Source of the DNA: Desulfobacca acetoxidans
GTDB taxonomy: Bacteria > Desulfobacterota > Desulfobaccia > Desulfobaccales > 0-14-0-80-60-11
DNA length: 40,405 nt
Direction of reading: 5' to 3'
NCBI GenBank assembly: GCA_020722205.1
Contig: DYLF01000017.1
Coordinates: 1 to 40,405 of the forward strand
Shown here: positions 18,154 to 28,030 of the stretch, one piece after another
Numbering within the stretch: the stretch's first letter is position 1
Layout: every line of letters starts with the position of its first letter
Notes under the pieces: generated by a model
Seen by the model: only the letters and a program-made list of their open reading frames with translations
Told to the model about the DNA's origin: nothing
Database searches by the model: none
Program-made: the position numbers and the translations under genes

Positions 18154-19326
18154 TCATTCTGTGGTGGGCAAGCACTGGACAGGTTCAGTCAGGAAGAACT
18201 GACCGGTCTGAATCCAGTTCTTAAGGAGATGGGCGATTTCCCGGGCCCGCACGAGACTGGAGAGAGGCACGGTGGGCACTTCCTGGCCTCCCAGAATGAT
18301 GGTGCCGCTTTTCAGTTGAGCATAGCTGACGTGGCCGAGGGTGCGGCCGGCACCACCTGATTCATCTCCGCCGTAATCAACGAGGGGGGCGAAGAGCTCG
18401 TCGTCGGTGACGGCGCAGGCGCGGGCCATCTCCTCGTTGAGCAAGGGGATGGGGATGCCCAGTCCCACGCACAGGGAGCAGCCGTAGCCCAATAGAGAAA
18501 CTCCCACCAGATAGCGGGGGCTCATGGTTTTAAGGTCGCCGATGACCATCAAGGTGGCAGCCGGGGCCATCGGCACACCGTTTTCGCCTCGCGGTCGCCC
18601 CGGGTGGTGTTGAGTGCCCGGAAAACAGACATAGCCCACGCCGCCCCCCAGGAAGATGCGGGTGCCGATGCCGATGGTGCGGTAATAGGGGTCATTGAAC
18701 AGAGGGCTAAGCTGTCCGGCGGTGCAGTAGTTGGCGTTGCCGGCCCGGGGTCGCAAGGGTCCCATGTAGGTATAGAGGGTGCGGTGGGAGAGATTGACCG
18801 CGCAGTTGTAGTTTTGATAGCAGTTGCGTGGGTTTAAGAGGACGGCGTTCACCATTTTGTTCAGGGTGAGTTTCATTTCCACGCGTTTGTTGGGGTAGCA
18901 GTCGGTGCCGTAGGCTTCCACCACCAGATGGACGGACTTGCCGGCCACCAGGTCGCTGATGACGTGGCCGCCGCCGTATTTGAATTCACCGGGATAAACT
19001 TTGTTGAGGGGGTCGTCGGCGGATGGTTCGGTGGCGCCGAGATAGAGGTCCACGGCGGCCAGCCCGGCATAGGCCGGGACATTGTTGATCCAGGCGCGTG
19101 CAGCTTTGATGGGCGGGCTGGTGTGACCGAAATTCAGGAAGGCTCCGGAAGAGCACATGGGGGAGAAGGTGCCGGTGGTGACCACGTCTACTTGGCGGGC
19201 GGCGGCGACTTCCCCCTGACGGCGGACAATGTCGATGATTTCCTCAGCGGTGACCACCACCACTCGGCCTTGCTTGATTTTTTCATTGATTTCTTGATAG
19301 GTCTTGTTTACCTGGTAGTTAGGCAT
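18154..19326 (-). CDS. DUF39-family homocysteine biosynthesis protein (aspartate-semialdehyde sulfurtransferase type)
   Basis: KTYQEINEKIKQGRVVVVTAEEIIDIV...VVTTGTFSPMCSSGAFLNFGHTSPPIK...GTRIFLGGGVGYVCFPGTQH. Confidence 0.85.
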   Translation of the reverse strand: MPNYQVNKTYQEINEKIKQGRVVVVTAEEIIDIVRRQGEVAAARQVDVVTTGTFSPMCSSGAFLNFGHTSPPIKAARAWINNVPAYAGLAAVDLYLGATEPSADDPLNKVYPGEFKYGGGHVISDLVAGKSVHLVVEAYGTDCYPNKRVEMKLTLNKMVNAVLLNPRNCYQNYNCAVNLSHRTLYTYMGPLRPRAGNANYCTAGQLSPLFNDPYYRTIGIGTRIFLGGGVGYVCFPGTQHHPGRPRGENGVPMAPAATLMVIGDLKTMSPRYLVGVSLLGYGCSLCVGLGIPIPLLNEEMARACAVTDDELFAPLVDYGGDESGGAGRTLGHVSYAQLKSGTIILGGQEVPTVPLSSLVRAREIAHLLKNWIQTGQFFLTEPVQCLPTTE

Positions 19327-19364
19327 ACAATATCCTTAATCTGTTTTCCGGAGACGGTTCCCTA

Positions 19365-20018
19365 ATGACGCCTGAGGTTATGGGAAGCAGTGGGAAGTTC
19401 TTCATCACCTGTCTGGTTTCGTTGTTTGTGATTATCGATCCGCCGGGCAATCTATTTCCCTTTCTGTCGCTGTCGGGCGGCTGTCCGCCGAGGTTGGCCC
19501 GGAAGCTTGCTCGCCGGGCCTGCGGCTTCGCCTTTGTGATCCTGTTGCTGTTTATTGTGGCAGGGCAGTTGATCATCAGCATTCTAGGCATCAGCCTGGC
19601 GGCTTTCCAGATTACCGGGGGGTTGGTGCTGTTCCGCATCGCCTTTGATATGCTGGAGGCCCGGGGGCACTTTAATCGATTGGATACCTCCTCCAGTCTG
19701 CAGGCGAGTGATTACCAGGACATCGCTCTGGTGCCGCTGGCGGTGCCGCTGCTCTCCGGGCCCGGGGCCATTTCCACGGTGCTGGTGCTGACCAGCCGGG
19801 CCGCGACCCTCCAGGAGGAAGCCATTTTGGTAGTCGCCCTGGGCCTTATTCTGACCTTCACCTATCTATTTTTCCGTTTTGCCGAAGTTCTGTTAAACAT
19901 CCTCACGGAAGTCCGCATCCGGCTGTTGACGCGTCTCATGGGTTTGATCCTGGCGGCACTGGCGGTGGAGTTTGTCCTCCGGGGCTTCTACACGGCCTTC
20001 CCGTCCTGGTCTCAGTAA
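19365..20018 (+). CDS. MarC family integral membrane protein
   Basis: FFITCLVSLFVIIDPPGNLFPFLSL...DIALVPLAVPLLSGPGAISTVLVL...RLLTRLMGLILAALAVEFVLRG. Confidence 0.9.
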   Translation: MTPEVMGSSGKFFITCLVSLFVIIDPPGNLFPFLSLSGGCPPRLARKLARRACGFAFVILLLFIVAGQLIISILGISLAAFQITGGLVLFRIAFDMLEARGHFNRLDTSSSLQASDYQDIALVPLAVPLLSGPGAISTVLVLTSRAATLQEEAILVVALGLILTFTYLFFRFAEVLLNILTEVRIRLLTRLMGLILAALAVEFVLRGFYTAFPSWSQ

Positions 20019-21325
20019 TAATCCACCGGGTCGATTTTTTTGGCCGCTGACCAGCGAAAGAACAGGTTGCTGGGCAGGCCCTGGAAGATATAACTGGTTG
20101 GCGGCCACAGGAGTCGACGGCAGATGGAGGAGAACGAATAGAATTTCTGAAAACAGCGCCAGACGCCGCTTTCACATTCCTCCGGGGTCATGTGTTTGGG
20201 TATGAAGTTGCAGATCATACCCAGGTATCGTTCGGCCTGGGGGTTGTGCAGGCGGCCTTGCCGGTGCATCTGGTCCCACATGGGCGTACCCTGGCGCGGG
20301 GTGGCGACATTGAAGAAGGCCAGGGGGGCCTTGACGCGCTCCAGAAAGGCCAGGGTCTCCTCAAAAAGCTCTTTGGTGTCGCCGTCCAGTCCGAACATGA
20401 AGTTCAAGGAATAAAAGATGCCCCGATCTCGCAAGCGTTTGAGGAGCCATTCGTATTCCTGCACCGGGTTTTGCCGTTTATCGATGGAGGTGATGGACTC
20501 CTGGCAGACGTTTTCGATGCCGATATTGACGTGATGGCAACCGGATTTTTGAGCCAGGTCCAGCAAATCTTCGTCTCGGGAGGTGTTGATGGTCCAAAGA
20601 CAGCTCCAGCGCACGTTGAGGGGCAGCAAGGCTTTGAACAGGTCCCGGGCATATTCCCGATGGCCGGTGAGATTGTCGTCGATGAAATAAATATTCCTCA
20701 AGCCGGTGAGGCGGGTATTGGCCCTGATTTCGGCAATAACTTCTCCCAGGGGGCGGCGTCGATAGGTGTGACCGTAAACTATGGGGACTTCACAGAAAGA
20801 GCAGTGATAGGGACAGCCTCGGGTGGTCTGCGTGGGAATAATTTTGACCCGATAGCGCCGGTAGTCGATTAATTCCAAGCGGGGCCGGGGGAGGCCGACC
20901 AGGGAATGAAACTGGGCGGGCTGATAGCGGGGTTGCAGGCGGCGGTTTCGCGCATCCTCCAGGACCTGGGGCCAGACGTCTTCGGCTTCGCCCACCACCA
21001 CGGCGTCGCAGTGCTCCTGGGCTTCCTGGGGGTGAAGGGTAACGTGGAAGCCGCCCATGACCACCGGCACCCCGCGGCGGCGAAATTCGCCGGCAATTTC
21101 GTAAGCTCGTTCCGAGGTGGCGCAGGTGGCGGTAATGCCCACCAGATCATAGCGGCGTTGGTAGGGAATGGGACCCAGGCGGTCGTCGGCCAGGTCTACC
21201 TGAATACCCTTGGGAGTCAGGCCGGCCAGGTAAGGTAGGGTCATACCCACCAGCCAGCGGGTGCGGCTCCGCAGGGGGGTGCGATCCGGGTATTTAGTGG
21301 TTGGTTGTACCAGCAAGATACGCAT
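20012..21325 (-). CDS. B12-binding-domain radical SAM protein
   Basis: N-terminal MRILLVQPTTKYPDRTPLRSR...; radical SAM motif TTRGCPYHCSFCEVP; 7-nt convergent 3' overlap with marC. Confidence 0.9.
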   Translation of the reverse strand: MRILLVQPTTKYPDRTPLRSRTRWLVGMTLPYLAGLTPKGIQVDLADDRLGPIPYQRRYDLVGITATCATSERAYEIAGEFRRRGVPVVMGGFHVTLHPQEAQEHCDAVVVGEAEDVWPQVLEDARNRRLQPRYQPAQFHSLVGLPRPRLELIDYRRYRVKIIPTQTTRGCPYHCSFCEVPIVYGHTYRRRPLGEVIAEIRANTRLTGLRNIYFIDDNLTGHREYARDLFKALLPLNVRWSCLWTINTSRDEDLLDLAQKSGCHHVNIGIENVCQESITSIDKRQNPVQEYEWLLKRLRDRGIFYSLNFMFGLDGDTKELFEETLAFLERVKAPLAFFNVATPRQGTPMWDQMHRQGRLHNPQAERYLGMICNFIPKHMTPEECESGVWRCFQKFYSFSSICRRLLWPPTSYIFQGLPSNLFFRWSAAKKIDPVDYY

Positions 21326-21398
21326 GAGGCATTGGCCTTTGGTCAGTGATTATAGCTAGCCCTAATTTATGTATAGCCATGGTAACAGTATAATTCAA

Positions 21399-21731
21399 TC
21401 AGTTTTTGCGCACCAGGGGGATGACTTTGCCCTTGCCCTTGCCTTTGGACGATGAGGAAGGAGACTGGGTTGATGGGGGGGGCGCCGGTTTGGGTGGTAT
21501 CAGGACCAGTTTGATGGGCTTGTCCTGCATGGTGAACTCCTCCCCATCCAGGTGGGACGCCTGCAGAATCCACACCACCGTTTGGGGGGGCATGGTGAGG
21601 ACCAGTAGTTCCACCTGATACCAGCCCCGCTTGACATCCGGATTGATGTCATTGATGCGGGCATAAAAGGCAGGTTTTTGTTCCAGGTAGACCAGAACCA
21701 GGTCATTAATGCCAGCCATGGGTTTTTTCAA
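21399..21731 (-). CDS. Hypothetical protein
   Basis: MKKPMAGINDLVLVYLEQKPAFYARINDINPDVKRGWYQVELLVL...; coding-like composition. Confidence 0.55.
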   Translation of the reverse strand: MKKPMAGINDLVLVYLEQKPAFYARINDINPDVKRGWYQVELLVLTMPPQTVVWILQASHLDGEEFTMQDKPIKLVLIPPKPAPPPSTQSPSSSSKGKGKGKVIPLVRKN

Positions 21732-21890
21732 CCGTCAGCCACAGATTTCACAGATGTTAACTTATTTCGCATAATTCCCACCAGGTGGCAGGCAAGAAAA
21801 ATGGTCAAGGCTCTCAGCTTTGCCAAATACTCTAACAGAGGCGGGTGAAATTGCAAGAGCTAGCAGACCGGCGAGAGGGGGAAGGTAAAG

Positions 21891-22292
21891 ATGGCAGGAA
21901 TAAAATTTTTGGATGTGTCCACAGAAATTCGAGAGGACCGGCGAGGGCTGGTTTTTTTCCCGTTGCAAGGCAGGACGTGTAATATAGAGGAGTGTTGCCG
22001 GACTTTTCATCTGGTGACGATCAATCCCGGGGAGGTGAGGGGCAACCACCACCATCCGGCTCACGTCGAGTGGCTGTATCTTTTTCCGGGGGAAGGGGTG
22101 GTTTTATGGAGAGAGGAGGGGGGAGGATGCCAGGAGCAGCGGGTTAGTGGTCATAAGACCCTGATTTACATTCCTCCCGGGGTGCCCCATGCCGTGCGAA
22201 ACTCGGGGCCGAGAGTGCTGTATCTGCTGGCTTGGCGGGAGGCGGCGGGGCAGCCAGCAGAAGCGGAGACGGTGCCTGACGAGATCGGTTGA
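21891..22292 (+). CDS. Cupin-domain protein
   Basis: VRGNHHHPAHVEWLYLFPGEGVVLW...YIPPGVPHAVRNSGPRVLYLL. Confidence 0.8.
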   Translation: MAGIKFLDVSTEIREDRRGLVFFPLQGRTCNIEECCRTFHLVTINPGEVRGNHHHPAHVEWLYLFPGEGVVLWREEGGGCQEQRVSGHKTLIYIPPGVPHAVRNSGPRVLYLLAWREAAGQPAEAETVPDEIG

Positions 22293-22429
22293 TGGGTGAT
22301 AGGCGTTGGGGTGATGGGTTATGTTAGCCAGGAAGGGTTATCCGCCTTGCAAAGACGTTTAAGGAACCTCCTTACGATGGCCTTGTGGCGATAGCCGCTT
22401 GTCCTTGGCAGAGTATTTATGTTTGGCCC

Positions 22430-23362
22430 TCATGGCTGGCAGGTCAGAGGGGCCAGGCGGAAGACGCCTTCCGGGGTTAGGGTGGCCTTAACGCCTAAAG
22501 TGCGCAGGAAGTCCGTCAGGGGGCGGCCCAGGAGCAGGTCGGTGGCCGGCGGTTTGAGCTGCCAGTCGTTGATCAGCAGCCGGCGCAGGTAATGGTCAAA
22601 GTGCAGGGCCTCAAAGAGGGCCTCGGAGGAGTGGTCCTGGCCGGCGGCCACCTCTGCCAGCATATCCCTCACTTTGAGCAGATCGCAACGCTTTTGGTGG
22701 GCGGTGATCAGGTCCCAGATTTCAGGAATATGGGCGAAGAGATGGCGCCTGGTAAGGATTTCCGAGGGCTCAGGGGGGGAAGGAGGCGCACCCCAGCACT
22801 GCCAGCGGCGGCACTGCTCCGGGCGCTGCTCGTAAATGCGGCATTTCCGGGTGGCGGCCTGATAAAAGGAACACTGGCGGCTGCCGGGCAGTTGGCGCAC
22901 TTTCAGGCGCTCCTCTGAGGAGTGGGGAACAGCGCCTGGCAGGGAGGTCCCCTCCTCCCCGGGGCGCAGGGTGTAAACGTCGTTTTTGGTGATGACCTCC
23001 TGCATAAACAGTGGGAGGTCCGCCAACAGCAGCGTGGGGCTGCTATTTTCGCAACATTCGCCGCAGCGAAGGCAGGTATCCTGCAAAGCTTGGTAACGCT
23101 GGCGGGCAGCGCCCACCAGACGCCGCCACGCTTCGGCTCGCTGCTCCGGGGACAGGTCGGTCCACTCCTGGTGAATTTGGCGGTAGTCGGCCGCAGTCTC
23201 GATTTCCTGGCAGATGATGCGGAAACGGGTGCTTTTGGCAGGGACGGCTACGAGCTCTTGCAGATATTCACCCCAGAGGGAGGCCATTACCTCCTTAGGC
23301 CCGTAAGCCAAGGCCTCCCAGGGATCAGTGCGGATTTTGCCGGTGAATTTTAGACGAGACAT
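22430..23362 (-). CDS. YkgJ-family cysteine cluster protein
   Basis: CLRCGECCENSSPTLLLADLPLF...CSFYQAATRKCRIYEQRPEQCRRWQCW. Confidence 0.85.
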   Translation of the reverse strand: MSRLKFTGKIRTDPWEALAYGPKEVMASLWGEYLQELVAVPAKSTRFRIICQEIETAADYRQIHQEWTDLSPEQRAEAWRRLVGAARQRYQALQDTCLRCGECCENSSPTLLLADLPLFMQEVITKNDVYTLRPGEEGTSLPGAVPHSSEERLKVRQLPGSRQCSFYQAATRKCRIYEQRPEQCRRWQCWGAPPSPPEPSEILTRRHLFAHIPEIWDLITAHQKRCDLLKVRDMLAEVAAGQDHSSEALFEALHFDHYLRRLLINDWQLKPPATDLLLGRPLTDFLRTLGVKATLTPEGVFRLAPLTCQP

Positions 23363-23607
23363 GAAGGTTCCTCAAAAATAGCCGTTCTTGATAAGGCATT
23401 CCCGAATTTGGCGTTTTCTTTAAGTCTATTAAATAAGCGGCTGGCTGACAATCAACAAATAGCGGCTGTTTACCTAACCGACTGATATATATATAAATGG
23501 TTCAAATATAAATGGCCCAAGCCCGTCTAGCGGCGAAGGACGGCTTGCTGGCGCAGGATATTTTCTTAGGGACTTGAGCTGGAACCCGGCGGGGCGGGAA
23601 ATGTAGG

Positions 23608-25008
23608 GTGATGCACCTGAAGAAAAAGAATGGTGGCGGTAAGCGGGGAAGCTCGTCTCCGCCGGGGGCTCGCACGCTGGCGGTGCGCATCCTGGCAGCG
23701 GCGGCGGCTCAAAAAGTTGCAGTGGAGGACCTGTTGGCCGAAACTTTAAGGAGTCACCCGGCCTTACCGCGGGTAGAGCGGGCCTTGGTGCTGGAACTGG
23801 TACAGGGGGTGAAAAGGTGGGAGATCCGATTGGATTATATTTTAAGCCAGATAAGCCGCCGGCCGTTGCAGAAACTGCATCCGCTGGTGTTGATCATCCT
23901 GCGGCTGGCAGCATATCAGCTCCTTTTTCTGGACCGGGTGCCGGCGCATGCGGCTGTGTCAGAGGCCGGGCGGTTGGCGAAGACATGGCATTTGCCCCAA
24001 ACCTTGGTGGGGTTTATCAATGGGGTGTTGCGGCGTTTGGCCGCGGGGGAGATGCCGCCTTTACCGCCCCTGGAAAGCGATTCGGTCTGGGCTCTGAGTG
24101 TGGAGAGCGCTCATCCACCCTGGTTGGTGGCACTTTGGTTGGAGCGCTACGGCCTTTCTCTCACCCGGAGCAAACTGGCGGCGAATAATCAGATACCTCC
24201 CCTGACCATACGGGTTAACACTCTGAAGACTGACCCCGCCGCCCTGAGGGAGCGGTTGTGGCAGGAGGGTGTGGAGGCGGTTCCCTGTCGGTTTTCTCCG
24301 GTTGGCCTCCATCTGCTCAGGTTTGAGGCGCCGCCCCTCAGCCTCCCCTCTTTCCGGGACGGTCTCTGGCTTTTTCAGGATGAAGGGGCCCAGCTGGTGT
24401 CCGCCTTGTTGCCGCTTTTGCCTGGCCAGCGAGTAGCGGAACTCGGGGCGGGGCGTGGGGGCAAGACCACCTATCTGGCTGAAAGGCTGGGCCGGGACGG
24501 CCAGGTTCTGGCTCTGGACAGACATCATGGGCGGTTGCGGGACCTGGCGGCTCTCGCCCAGCGCTGGGGGACTGCAGTCATTCAGCCTTTGCGGGCCGAT
24601 GCTACCATTTCCTTACCGCTGCACCCATGCTCTTTGGATGCGGTAATGATTGACGCTCCCTGTTCGGCTCTGGGGATCATAAGGCGCCACCCGGAAATCA
24701 AAACCCGGTTAAAGAAGGAGGAGCTGGCCACGTTTCCTCCCCGCCAACTGGCCATGTTGCACCAGGCCGCCTCACTGGTGCGCCGCGGAGGACATCTGCT
24801 TTACATCACTTGCACTACCGAGCCGGAGGAAAACCAGGAAGTGGTTGCCACGTTTCTGGCTGGGCATCCGGAGTTCCACCTGAGCAGCCGGCCTGACCTG
24901 CTGCCGTTGACCGCCGCTCCTTGCTTTAAGCCTTCGGGCTTCTTTATTTCCTCACCGGAGGAACTTAATCTGGATGGTTTTTTTGGGGCCTTATTGGTGA
25001 GAAAGTGA
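23608..25008 (+). CDS. rsmB: 16S rRNA (cytosine-C5)-methyltransferase, RsmB/Sun family
   Basis: NusB-like N-terminus; VAELGAGRGGKTTYLAERL; IDAPCSALGIIRRHPEIKTR; YITCTTEPEENQEVV. Confidence 0.92.
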   Translation: MMHLKKKNGGGKRGSSSPPGARTLAVRILAAAAAQKVAVEDLLAETLRSHPALPRVERALVLELVQGVKRWEIRLDYILSQISRRPLQKLHPLVLIILRLAAYQLLFLDRVPAHAAVSEAGRLAKTWHLPQTLVGFINGVLRRLAAGEMPPLPPLESDSVWALSVESAHPPWLVALWLERYGLSLTRSKLAANNQIPPLTIRVNTLKTDPAALRERLWQEGVEAVPCRFSPVGLHLLRFEAPPLSLPSFRDGLWLFQDEGAQLVSALLPLLPGQRVAELGAGRGGKTTYLAERLGRDGQVLALDRHHGRLRDLAALAQRWGTAVIQPLRADATISLPLHPCSLDAVMIDAPCSALGIIRRHPEIKTRLKKEELATFPPRQLAMLHQAASLVRRGGHLLYITCTTEPEENQEVVATFLAGHPEFHLSSRPDLLPLTAAPCFKPSGFFISSPEELNLDGFFGALLVRK

Positions 25009-25034
25009 GGAAGGGGAGCGGCTTGGGCGTGGCG

Positions 25035-27815
25035 TTATGAATTCAGAACTTCGGCCACTTTCTGGGAGAGAACTTCCACGGTATAGGGTTTTTGGATGAA
25101 TCCCTGGGCCCTAGGTTTGCCCTGGGTATCGGTTTCCCCATAGCCGCTGGAAAAGATAACTTTGACGTCAGGATCAAGGGCTTTCAGACACTCATAGGTT
25201 TGCTGGCCGTTTAGGCCGGGCATGATCAGATCCAACAGCACCAGATCAATGGAATGGCTTTTTTCTTTGAAAATCTCCAGGGCCTTGGCGCCGTCCGAGG
25301 CCGTCAACACCCGGTAGCCCAGGCGCTCCAGGAGCTTGGCCGCCACCCTGCGCAGCACCGGTTCGTCGTCCACCAACAGGATGGTGCCCTGGCCATAAAC
25401 GAGGGGGCGATCTTCGGGATGGGATTCTGCCGGCAGACGGGAGGATTGGGGCAGGTAAATGGTAAAGGTGGTGCCCTGGCCCAATTGGCTGGCGACCTCC
25501 ATGAAACCCTGATGATTTCTGATGGTGCTGTAGGCGGTGGCCAGACCCAGGCCGGTGCCTTGGCCGGCGGTTTTGGTGGTAAAAAAAGGCTCAAAAATGT
25601 GTTTCAATGTCTCTTCATCAATGCCCACCCCGGTGTCTCTCACCATCAGGCGGATGTAGGCTCCAGGGTTCAGGCCCGGCGGCAGGCCGTCTCCGGCATT
25701 GAGGACCACCGTGGTGGTGTGCAAATTGATTTCGCCGCCGTCAGGCATGGCCTGCCAGGCGTTGACCAGGAGATTCATCAGTACTTGCCGAATTTGGGTG
25801 GCATCCACTTCCACGGCGGCGGGGGCGGCCAGCAGCTGGAGGTTCATTTGGACATCCCGATGGGTGCGAGCGAAGACGTCGGCAGTCTGGTTAACCAGGT
25901 GGTTGAGATTGACGGGCCGCACTTCGACCGGGGTTTCCCGCGCCAAAGTCAGCAGCTGTCGGGTCAGTTCGCTGCCGGCCTGTACCTGCCCGATGATCTC
26001 GTGCAGTTCCACCTGAAGGGGACTGTCATCATCGAGCTGGTTAAGGATGAGCCTGGCCAAGCCCATGATGACCATGAGAAGGTTGTTGAAGTTGTGGGCC
26101 AGTCCGCCGGCCATGGTGGCGATGGTTTCCAGCCGCTGGGCATTCTGCAGGTGTTTCTGCAGGTTTTCTTCTTCGGAACAGTTGCGGCTTAGGGAGACCG
26201 AACCCAGCACTTCGCCCTGTTGGTCGATGAGTTTGCGGATAGACAAGCGTGTCGGGCAGGGGTAGCCGTCTTTATGGCGCAGCACCACCCGGCGGCTGTG
26301 CACCTCGCCCTTCTCCCGGAGTTCAGAGAGGACCTGTTGTCTCTCCTCCTCGGCGGCGTAAAGCAGCGAGTAGTGCTGGCCCGTCAGCTCCTGGGGGAGA
26401 TAGCCGAATTCCTTGCTGACCTGGGGATTAAGATAGGTGAAGTAGCCTTTGCGGTCCACCACCGAGATGACCAGCGGAGCGGCCTCCAAAACATCGTGGA
26501 GAAACTGAGAGGTTTGGGCCAATTCCTCCTGGGCCTGTTTGAGGAGAGTGATGTCGCGGGCCACATAGACAGCTCCCCTGAGTTGGCCATTTTCCAGGGA
26601 GAGGGGATGGGTGGCAAGGTGGAAGATGCGCTCAGAGATGTCATCGTGCCACTCCCCCTCGGTTCGGGCGCCGGTGCGCAGAGTTTCAGGGTTGGTGAAG
26701 AAGGGCGGTGGGTTCTCCATATGACGAGCCAGTTCCTCACATGATTTTCCCTGGGCGGCCTCAGGCGGCAGCATGAGATATTCGGCCGCGGCGCGGTTCA
26801 AGGAAGTCAGGCGGTTTTCCGCGTCCACCAGGAACAGCAACTCCGGGATGGCATCAAAGGTGTTTTCCCACTCGGTGCGGGAGATGGTGGTTTCCTTCAG
26901 TCGGGCTACCAAGCGGTTCAAGCTCTGAGCCATTTCCCCCCACTCATCCTGGCCCAGAGAGGGAACGCGGTAGTCCAGGTTGCCCTCGTCCATAGCGCGA
27001 GCCGCGGCGCTCAATTCCCGCACTCCCCGGGTAAGACGGCGAGCCAGGAGCAGACTGACCATGATTCCCAGGATGGTCGAAGCGCTCAGAAGAGCGACCA
27101 TGAAGTTGCGGAAATGGGTGAAACGAGTGGCCACAATGGCCTTAGCCAGATTAAGATGGGCGGCCAGGGCCCCGGTGATGGCGCCGGCGGCCGGGTTGAT
27201 TTCTTCCAGATGGGCGATGGCGCCCACCGAGAGGTGAACGCCATCTGAGGTGGCTCTATTAACCGGGGCAAAGAACACGAATTGGTCCCGCGCCCTGTCG
27301 GGTGAGTCGAGTCTGTGCCAATAGCCCCAAGAATATGCTCCTCCTAACTGTTGTTTGACAATTTCGCCCAACTTGGGGTTGGCTGCTGTCAGTTCCTCGA
27401 GGGACCGGTTCTCCCACTCCGGTTGGTGATTTACCAGGCAGGCCCCCCGGCGGCTGTCCATCACCATAGTGTAGCCGGTTTGCCCGAGAGGCTGGAGGGC
27501 AATGCGGCGAAACTCGGGATTGGTGCGTAGTTCGGCCAGCTTGGCGGAAGGATGGGCCGTGAGATAGAGTTCCAGTTGGAGGGCCACAGCCAGCGCTTTT
27601 TGGCGGACCATAAGGGTAAAAAACTCCTGCACCTGCGCGGTTACGCGGCTGGCTTCCTGTTGTTGCAAGACGGCCAGTTTCTGATTGAGGTCATGGACAA
27701 TATGGTCGGCCAAAAGCCAGATTCCGAGGCCCATCCCCAAAAGCGGTATAAAACCGGCCAAGGCTGCCCAAATGATCAGTTTGCTTCTATAAGACAGAAC
27801 TTTTTTCCGCGTCAT
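25035..27815 (-). CDS. Hybrid sensor histidine kinase (periplasmic sensor, HAMP, PAS domains, HisKA, HATPase, C-terminal receiver)
   Basis: AGGLAHNFNNLLMVIMGL; DTGVGIDEETLKHIFEPFFTTKTAGQGTGLGLATAYSTIRNHQG; ILLVDDEPVLRR...LLDLIMPGLNGQQ...SSGYG. Confidence 0.92.
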   Translation of the reverse strand: MTRKKVLSYRSKLIIWAALAGFIPLLGMGLGIWLLADHIVHDLNQKLAVLQQQEASRVTAQVQEFFTLMVRQKALAVALQLELYLTAHPSAKLAELRTNPEFRRIALQPLGQTGYTMVMDSRRGACLVNHQPEWENRSLEELTAANPKLGEIVKQQLGGAYSWGYWHRLDSPDRARDQFVFFAPVNRATSDGVHLSVGAIAHLEEINPAAGAITGALAAHLNLAKAIVATRFTHFRNFMVALLSASTILGIMVSLLLARRLTRGVRELSAAARAMDEGNLDYRVPSLGQDEWGEMAQSLNRLVARLKETTISRTEWENTFDAIPELLFLVDAENRLTSLNRAAAEYLMLPPEAAQGKSCEELARHMENPPPFFTNPETLRTGARTEGEWHDDISERIFHLATHPLSLENGQLRGAVYVARDITLLKQAQEELAQTSQFLHDVLEAAPLVISVVDRKGYFTYLNPQVSKEFGYLPQELTGQHYSLLYAAEEERQQVLSELREKGEVHSRRVVLRHKDGYPCPTRLSIRKLIDQQGEVLGSVSLSRNCSEEENLQKHLQNAQRLETIATMAGGLAHNFNNLLMVIMGLARLILNQLDDDSPLQVELHEIIGQVQAGSELTRQLLTLARETPVEVRPVNLNHLVNQTADVFARTHRDVQMNLQLLAAPAAVEVDATQIRQVLMNLLVNAWQAMPDGGEINLHTTTVVLNAGDGLPPGLNPGAYIRLMVRDTGVGIDEETLKHIFEPFFTTKTAGQGTGLGLATAYSTIRNHQGFMEVASQLGQGTTFTIYLPQSSRLPAESHPEDRPLVYGQGTILLVDDEPVLRRVAAKLLERLGYRVLTASDGAKALEIFKEKSHSIDLVLLDLIMPGLNGQQTYECLKALDPDVKVIFSSGYGETDTQGKPRAQGFIQKPYTVEVLSQKVAEVLNS

Positions 27816-27909
27816 ATTCGATTAGGTAATGTCGGCTTCTGCTCGATTTTTAGGGGGCAGAAAACCATCCCCGGCGGTCAGGCGACTCCCCCCCCGGGGG
27901 AGAGGGGAT

Positions 27910-27966
27910 GAAAGACCGATGGCCTCCTTGATCTTTGATAAACAAGATTCTTCAGGGTGCGAAATT
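27910..27966. repeat. Interspersed intergenic repeat, copy 2
   Basis: GAAAGACCGATGGCCTCCTTGATCTTTGATAAACAAGATTCTTCAGGGTGCGAAATTG; offset of exactly 20940 from copy 1 with few mismatches. Confidence 0.85.
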
Positions 27967-28030
27967 GGTTAATAAGTTCCCCGGTTATCGGCGCACTGCC
28001 GAAAGAACAAACCTTATAAATCCAGAAGAA

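Noticed and set aside
23485-23515. TATATATATAAATGG / ATAAATGG direct repeats upstream of rsmB
   Set aside because: Very short AT-rich repetition consistent with chance in an intergenic region.
25254-26192. 312-aa plus-strand ORF
   Set aside because: Antisense to the hybrid histidine kinase catalytic and receiver domains; translation shows no coherent domain.
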